Shown piece after piece: positions 57,701 through 64,000 of a DNA stretch of 64,000 bases. The position numbers and the translations under genes were made by a program. The notes under the pieces were generated by a model that worked only from the letters and a program-made list of their open reading frames with translations, was not told the origin of the DNA and made no database searches. The stretch is from positions 1 to 64,000 of the forward strand of contig RPFO01000615.1 of the NCBI GenBank assembly GCA_009746045.1. Direction: 5' to 3'. The DNA is from Mesostigma viride. Taxonomy: Eukaryota; Streptophyta; Mesostigmatophyceae; Mesostigmatales; Mesostigmataceae. How positions within the stretch are numbered: position 1 is the stretch's first letter; every line of letters begins with the position of its first letter.

Positions 57701-60700
57701 CACAGGAAACAAGAGAGAGGAACAATCGATTAACACACGGTCGCAGGCCAAAGGGTGAAAGATAGGTCAAGGGTCTAGGACAGCTAAATGAGCCGCAGGG
57801 GATTGAGATCAAAGGAAAGGAATAGGCCGTACCTTTCTTCAAGACGAGCCCAGGATGCCATCGAAGATGGCATGGAAAAGCAGCCACGGGCAACACAGTT
57901 CCATGCGTTGAGGTGTGGCATGCAAGGTTCTTGGTAGCATGAACAAAGAAATGGGAAAACTGCCACGAGCCCCATCACAGAGCAGATGCCCCCTCCCCTG
58001 ATTCTATATAATAGAGGTGCTTCCATCCGGCTCCTATCATAGTGTATTCTCGCGTACGCAACGGCCCCAATTCCACAAATATGTTTACGCACATCAATAA
58101 TATACCCCCCATCCAGCCCATCTCACCATCTTATTTGCGCACGTCCTATCATGATGTCATACTTAATCCCCTACACCATCCTGCACCCCCTACGCAACGG
58201 ACCACAATTGCACGGATGATTTGCGCATGCCGCAAACCTTCCCCTCACGCAAGTAGACATTGTCGAAATTCCCTGCACCAACATGTCCTGGCGAGCCTCG
58301 ACAGCCAGTCCCTGCACCACAACTATACGGCATCCCCATCCACCAAATCCACAATCCAAAAGTCTGTAACATAATATAATCACGAGCCACTATCCACACC
58401 CCTCACGAGCCACTATCCACACCCCTCACCGTGTCCTTGCGGATCTCCTTCATCGCGCTGAGCAGCTCCGCGTCGCCACGGTAGTGCACGGTCGCCAGCA
58501 CCGCGCTGTCCACGTCCGCAAAGTCCTCGTCCTCCGCGTCCTCGTCGTACATCTCACCGGTGCCTGGGCCGCTCTGTGGGACAGAGGGAATAGATCGGAC
58601 AAGGGTGGATGGATTGAGGGGGCAGGCAACAAGGGAGTACGGGGAGTATGTGAGGGACGCCGTCCGGGTGCCACTCTGGGGGCTAGGTTGCGTACGCGCC
58701 GGAGGGTGGATGAAAGGGCAGGAAAAGGGAAACGTGGAGGAACCTGTCCTGGGGAGGCTGTAGGAATATATGCAAGCACAGGGCCGGTCTAGATCGAGCA
58801 TAGGGCCGGTCTAGATCGAGCACAGGGCCGGTCTATTACAGGCACAGCGTACATCTGGATACTAGGCACAGAGCCGGGTTGGTGGTATCAAACACGTGCA
58901 GCACGGTTGGGGCGGTTGGGTGAGGATCCTCAAAAGGGCATGGTTGATAAGCCTTAAGGCTGGCACCGACCCCCTCCATCCCCTTTTGCCAACAAAGGCG
59001 ATCTCATCCCTCGACCCACCCCTCAACAGCACGGTGCATATTGTCCCCACCTGCGCCCCTCTTGCTTCCCCCGCATGCGCCCTGTGCAACCCCCTGCTTT
59101 CCCCCAAACACATCCTTGGCTGAACACACACAACTACACCCACGCGCACGGCATTCCTCTACCTGCTGCATGCAGTGCGCAGCTATACCCCCCCACATCC
59201 CTGTCCTGTGCCATGCTGCACAGTGCACACACAGAGCTACCCCCCACGCACCCACCCACCCGCCTGCGGCAGGCGGCCCAGAAAGACATGCTCCCTCACC
59301 GGCATGCAGCCCACACCTAGTGGCACCCACGAACCTGCGGCATGCTGCTGCTCGACGCAGGCAGCGGCAGGTTGTCCCCCGCGGGCGTCTCGCGCCCCTC
59401 CTCGGCCGCCGTGTCATGCAGCTTGATGGTCGTGGGCCCAAACACAGGCTCCTGCGTCTGCACGATCTTGCCGTCCACGCGGTGGGGGATGCGGTAGCCC
59501 ACCGCCTTGCCCGTCACCTCCAGGAACTCTGGCACGCCGCACACAGCGGTGGGGTGCCATGGAGTACGTCATATGGCGGTTTGATGTTTGGTGGCACGCG
59601 GCACACAGTGGTGTGATGGCACATGGCATTTAGCGGCTCGATGGTGGTGGGATCGGCAGTAGGGTAATTGTAGGATGGCAGTACAATGGCAGTAGCGCGG
59701 TGGTAGGATGGTAGGAGGGGAGACACACAGGCAGAATGCACGTCCCCAATCGTGCAGGGAAAAGGGAAGGAACCATCAACAGGCGTTAGTCGCAAAAAAC
59801 ATTGGCAGGTGCCTTGCTAACTTGCAGGGAGCTGCGTGGTCAGGCCACGCATTTGTGAGAGCAGGCAGCATAAACTCCTCATTTTCACATAAACTTCTTG
59901 TTGCAGTATATATTCCCCTCTTTACAAGGAGAGCAAATGGATGGTCGTGCGAATGGCATGCCATAGATAAAAACGGCGTTGCCATGCAGGATGGGATACG
60001 AGACGCCAGCTTAATGGGCGGGTGCTTGGTGGGCCAAACGCACCGCTGCATCAGGGCCAATTTATACACAAAATGGGTGCAATGTCGAGATAAACGCGCA
60101 TATGACGCCCTTTTTCCATGTCATGCAGTATAAACCCTGGCGATTGTGCCATGGAAAAGCGTCCGATCCTGCCACGCAGCAGACCCCCCAGCGCAACCCC
60201 TTCCCCTCGCAGGGCGGCCCCAGTTACAAGGGGCAGAGGCGCGGCGGCAAGTCTCCAACAAGTGCATAACGATATCACAGGCACAGAGCCACGGGAGAGA
60301 CATGGGAGGAGAGAAGGGGAAAATGGGGCAGCCAATGGCGATGAGCAAATCAAAATTGTGAAATGGTGTGGCTGGGGACAGTAACAAGGTTGATCTAATG
60401 CTATGGTTCCTGCATCCTGGTGACTTCCCCGTCTAATTCCTGACCTCTCCTGCCGAAACGAAAGGCGACAAACAAAATGCACGCAGTCCGCAGGAGTAAG
60501 CATAGAACGACCCAACATCTTGGCTATAATTATTTTAGAGGGCATGAAAACAAATAAGGCTTTAGGCACCCTCCAAGCGGTGAGGAAGACGCAAACAAGG
60601 CAGGCAGGAAGCAAAGATTATTGTGGATCAACGTCAGGTCGAGTAAACATCAAACAACGTTGCCCCTGCCAGTTTTTTTTCTTCCTTCACGGTTCTGAGG

Positions 60701-61684
60701 TGAGACCACAGGAGGAGAGCAGAGCAAACCTGCACTCCTGCACAGAATCAGCTGCCACATTTGCACCCATGCCCATCACGGGATGTCCAGCATCGGGTAA
60801 ACTTAGGGAAAATACCATGAGATCATAGGAAGACCCTCATATTCATTTGCTCTTCAGCGCAGCGCATGGAGCCCGCCGCACACTCGGCAGAAGCAGAGGC
60901 ATGATAGCGGACACAGGTGTACGACACACATGTTGATCATCACAGGAGGTGTAGGAGGCATGGCCAGGCGCAGATAGAATGGACTCGCGCCACCAACAAA
61001 CCTCCGCTGTCGGTGGTCAGGCGCTTGATCGCTGCTTCAAGGGACCTGCCCACGTCAATCGAGATGGTCTTCAGCTCATTGTGCAGCCGCCACGTGCGGG
61101 TCCCGACCATGGGGGTCGGGACAAATTGGTGGTCTCGATCCAAGAATTTTTGTCGGATCTGAATATTAGTTGTTGTTGGGAGAGAAACAAAGGGATTGTG
61201 GAAAATGCACGCGATGTTTAGATACTACCCGTGTCCTCGAAAATTACCTTCTCAACAAAGTAAGAAAAGAGATGATAATCTCGCGGTGCACCCGTAGGGC
61301 TACCGCACATGATTAATCGGGTGGCCAGCTGTCGTGATTAAGTGCAATAGGGTTAAGGAATGTAAGCGACGTAAGGAATCCGGGTACCATCAACCATAGC
61401 ACACCATCGTAGGAAACAAAAACCTTCTTTCCCGGTTTTAATTATCATTCTCCACACCGTTAACAACTAAGGGTCAAGGAAGCGTTGCTATAGCTGTAAA
61501 GTTTGCTGGTTGTCGGTTCTTCGCCGAGCCACCCCACAATCACTTCAATAACCGCTGCATTATCAGAATCACCGGTTTCTATGGTCTCTTGTCAGACGAA
61601 AGGCCCCACTTCTGCTCGTGGCATTACCTTTTCCGTCCACACATCTTTCTCCTTGGTTACTGTTTCCATCTTCGTGGAAGCCAT
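54777..61684 (-). CDS. Coiled-coil protein, possibly BAR-like
   Basis: Nine exons fit in phase: 61628-61684 (ATG at 61684), 61002-61158, 59335-59528, 58430-58573, 57602-57670, 57115-57267, 56536-56577, 55733-55819 and 54777-54983, giving about 369 residues. The last acceptor is weak. After a short N-terminus come helices (LHNELKTISIDVGRSLEAAI), an acidic loop (DEDAEDEDFADVD) and long basic heptad helices (ERIKKQEELRLLLDDKRRKL; KLAKAIK; GKAQGDFTRAKE; then YDNHETEVFDDLCLLLGQVS). Lys-rich helices followed by KAQ-F-RA and E-FDDL resemble BAR/amphiphysin membrane-curving proteins, but this is inferred from helix pattern only. Short tandem repeats lie in its introns (58380-58429 and 58765-58840). 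Confidence 0.75.
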
Positions 61685-62686
61685 TTTCGTCTGTGCTAGG
61701 CAGATTGCTCACGTGCGTGTGTAAAGCCGCCTCTGTTTGCTGCAATGGCGTCGCGAGCGGCCACCTACGTGTGGGGAAGACCAAGGTAGTCCTGTGCTGG
61801 AATACAGTGTTTCGCGGCACTCCTGTGCAGGACCGGTGTTTTATTGCCTGTGGCCATCTCCTGTCCCGTTGCTTCCTTTCCACCGGATTGGCCGCCTGCA
61901 GCAACACCCCGCATCGCCCATTTGGGCTCCCTCATTACCACGTCATTCGGCGCCATGGCACATCAGTGAAATCGTGCGGAGCGCCATATCCCCAGCAGAG
62001 TGCTGCTCGCGCATTGGGCCCTGAACAACCTGGGTGATGGCAGACGGCGTTGCAGCACGCACGACACGATGGCAAAACAAAAAACATTACAGTTGTGCTC
62101 AGCACTTGTGCCGGGTCCTTAGGCTGCCTGATGCAACGGCGCACGAGCCTGCCGCAGCGACGCTACTTAGTACTTAATCACAACAACTTTAAACGAGTCC
62201 GCCGTCCGCCTACAAATCAGCAGTGTTGACAAGTGTCCGCCTTAGCTAAGCATATTTAACATTGTGACTCCAGGGCTGCTCCAGGTGGCAAGTGGAGACT
62301 GGGGGCGTACTTAACAACTGTGTATGCGGACAGCGGAGCGCAGAAGCCCCGCCAACCTAGAACTAGTACATACTGGCACACGGGCGTCCTGTCTGTCCAG
62401 GTCATCTCTCTGCTCGAGAGAACGCGGTCCGCCGGTCTGCCACTCGAACTGAATTTCATGTCGCTATGCTATGGCGACATGAAATTTCCGGCGACATAAG
62501 GGCATACGCCACATCATGAGCACATATTCCTCCCAACAAAAAATTTGAGTTTTTGGCTTCCCAGGTAAAAGTAGTTGCATTTCAGTTCATGTAAGATTTG
62601 CTGCGATATTGAACTACGCACGATTGGATAATGCACATTTAACGAAGTCAAGGGGATTTGTGCGACATAATCGCTGAGAAACAAGA
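61685..62686. other. Divergent promoter region
   Basis: The gene ending at 54777 and the TMEM18 gene start 1,002 bp apart on opposite strands. A hairpin with 13-bp arms, AATTTCATGTCGC (62452-62464) and its inverse (62474-62486), lies about 200 bp before the TMEM18 ATG. Confidence 0.5.
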
Positions 62687-63447
62687 ATGGAGGAAATCCC
62701 AAGCACACTTGAGGGATTTGGGGACGAAATTCATTCAATTATCCGAGATGTGACACAGCAAATACGTGCGAAGTTTGCGGAGGCAAGCGAATTTAGCATT
62801 GTCGAGTCCTTTCAGGCATTCGCCGCAGCAATTAATTGGACGGTAAGCATAGAATAGCATTCAATATTTGTGGTCTGTGACACAATTCCCAGATGTTTAG
62901 CATGCGATTCAGTCGACATGCTGTCGGTGGCAGCACTCGCAGGAAGTCATGATGATGTGCCCAGTTTCTGATTGTTTGGCATTATAGTAACTGCCCCCTC
63001 CAGCTTGCTTGAGGGACACTCCGTTTGTCGTTTTCACGCCCGCCTTCTCTGGGCCCGTCCACCTGTGCTATGGGTTGTCAGCGGCAATACATGCCAGTGT
63101 TCTTATTGCGGTCGAGATTAATCTGGCTAGCGGCAAAACGCCTGTGATTCCGGCGCTGCATGCGAATTTCCTGCACCGTGCTAGTGGGAAAGAGTCGTTG
63201 GGAGGCCCGATGGCAGCCTGGCTTCTACGCACAAGAGCCGTAAAGTGGTACCCTACAGGGTCATGTTGTTAGATGAACCTTCCAATGTCGGCCCCCATCA
63301 TCGCCCCTCCATCCCCCCTCCCCCCCCCCTCGTCCCTGCAGGAGCCCTGGCTGCAGGCGCTTCTGTGCGCACACGTGCTGCTCTTCGTCACTGTGATCGC
63401 GACCCGCCGGAACAGCAACGCTCAGAGCTCGCTCTTCTTCTTCCTAT
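62687..63447 (+). CDS. TMEM18: TMEM18-like membrane protein (partial, continues beyond window)
   Basis: Exon 62687-62842 (52 codons, donor GTAAGC) and exon 63342-63447 (acceptor CTGCAG, donor GTACGC) join in phase. The second exon begins EPWLQALLCAHVLL and ends in TRRN, NAQ and FFFL, and the first ends AFAAAINWT; the joined W-T-E-P-W-L followed by a hydrophobic helix and a basic R-R-N with Q is the signature of TMEM18, a small nuclear-envelope protein with several transmembrane helices. The remaining helices must lie beyond 64000. The intron after the second exon contains the CCCA/CCCG repeat. Confidence 0.82.
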
Positions 63448-63787
63448 GTACGCACTTGGGTGGGGTAATGCTTGGTGCGCGGTCGCGCAAAGCACTTGTT
63501 GCAGTCGCTCCTCTTCTTCCCGTGGCAGGTGTAAGGGCGGGCTGATGCATACTATGCTGTGGCACCGGTCTCCTTTTTCCGTGCCTTAGCTTTTTTTCTG
63601 TAAGCATATTGGCGGGGTACATTACTCATACAATACGCGGTAGCTCAGGTCCATCCCTACTGGTGCTTTCTTTCCTCTTCTGGACTCATCTGTAAAGAGC
63701 TGCTACTGGCACATGCCTATTCATTTGCTGCGACGGCTGTCTGCAAATGGTTTTTGCTCGGGCATCGTGCTTATGTCTTTATGCTAC

Positions 63788-64000
63788 CCCACCCGCCCGC
63801 CCACCCACCCACCCACCCACCCACTCGCCCGCCCACCCACCCACCCACCCACCCACCCACCCACCCACCCGCCGCCCGCCCGCCCGCCCGCCGCCCGCCC
63901 GCCCGCCCGCCCGCCCGCCCGCCCGCCCGCCCGCCCGCCCGCCCGCCCGCCCGCCCGCCCGCCCGCCGCCCGCCCGCCCGCCGCCCGCCCGCCCGCCGCC
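63788..64000 (+). repeat. (CCCA)n/(CCCG)n tetranucleotide tract, runs off the window
   Basis: CCCACCCA repeats pass into CCCGCCCG with CCG slips, the complement of the tract in the KCBP intron. It lies in the TMEM18 intron, C-rich on the coding strand. Confidence 0.95.

Noticed and set aside
54777-61684. Remaining part of KCBP
   Set aside because: KCBP is complete with its own start and stop at 33760 and 21176, and this gene has its own ATG and stop.

Overview
The window looks like nuclear DNA of a green-lineage eukaryote, probably a green alga. Genes have GT-AG introns. They include a complete kinesin-like calmodulin-binding protein (KCBP, a MyTH4-FERM kinesin of green plants and algae), a homologue of plant cadmium-induced protein AS8, the start of a TMEM18 gene, and a decayed insertion of plastid rpoB. 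I cannot name the species.

Left arm (1-18.3 kb): a compact same-strand cluster of unfamiliar genes saturated with one perfect 14-bp palindrome, CCAACGGCCGTTGG. The palindrome is the fixed core of a 206-bp satellite (1-1920) and of two 46-bp arrays (12.57-13.1 and 14.39-14.86 kb). It also lies 39-54 bp upstream of five gene starts. The small genes (1960-7019) encode a MYND finger protein and several proteins with C-x(2/4)-C-x(9-13)-C-x2-H zinc knuckles. A large gene (8909-18292) can be assembled from at least four exons; two of its introns are tandem repeats: a 3.3-kb (TTGTCC)n tract plus one palindrome array, and the second palindrome array. Reading frames here break at eight places, each at or next to a run of G, while the conserved genes to the right show none. 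Between the small genes and the large gene lie the rpoB remnant and a 79-bp tandem repeat.

Middle (18.6-54.7 kb): LINE ORF1 fragments at four places, one split by an inverted-repeat insertion; KCBP on the minus strand (21176-33760, 23 coding exons); the AS8-like gene divergent to it (34849-36093); nested small inverted-repeat elements near 39 kb; a PHD-finger fragment (43.2-43.6 kb); and a 4.8-kb DNA transposon (44723-49537) with 34-bp terminal inverted repeats and a recognisable empty site at 52.8 kb.

Right arm (54.8-64 kb): a complete nine-exon minus-strand gene (54777-61684) for a coiled-coil, possibly BAR-like protein of about 369 residues, divergent to a TMEM18 gene that starts at 62687 and runs off the window through a GC-rich tetranucleotide repeat.

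The right-hand genes are ordinary single-copy host genes. The left cluster is unusual: its genes, promoters, introns and satellite share one palindrome, as if a repeat had colonised or been recruited by a local gene family.
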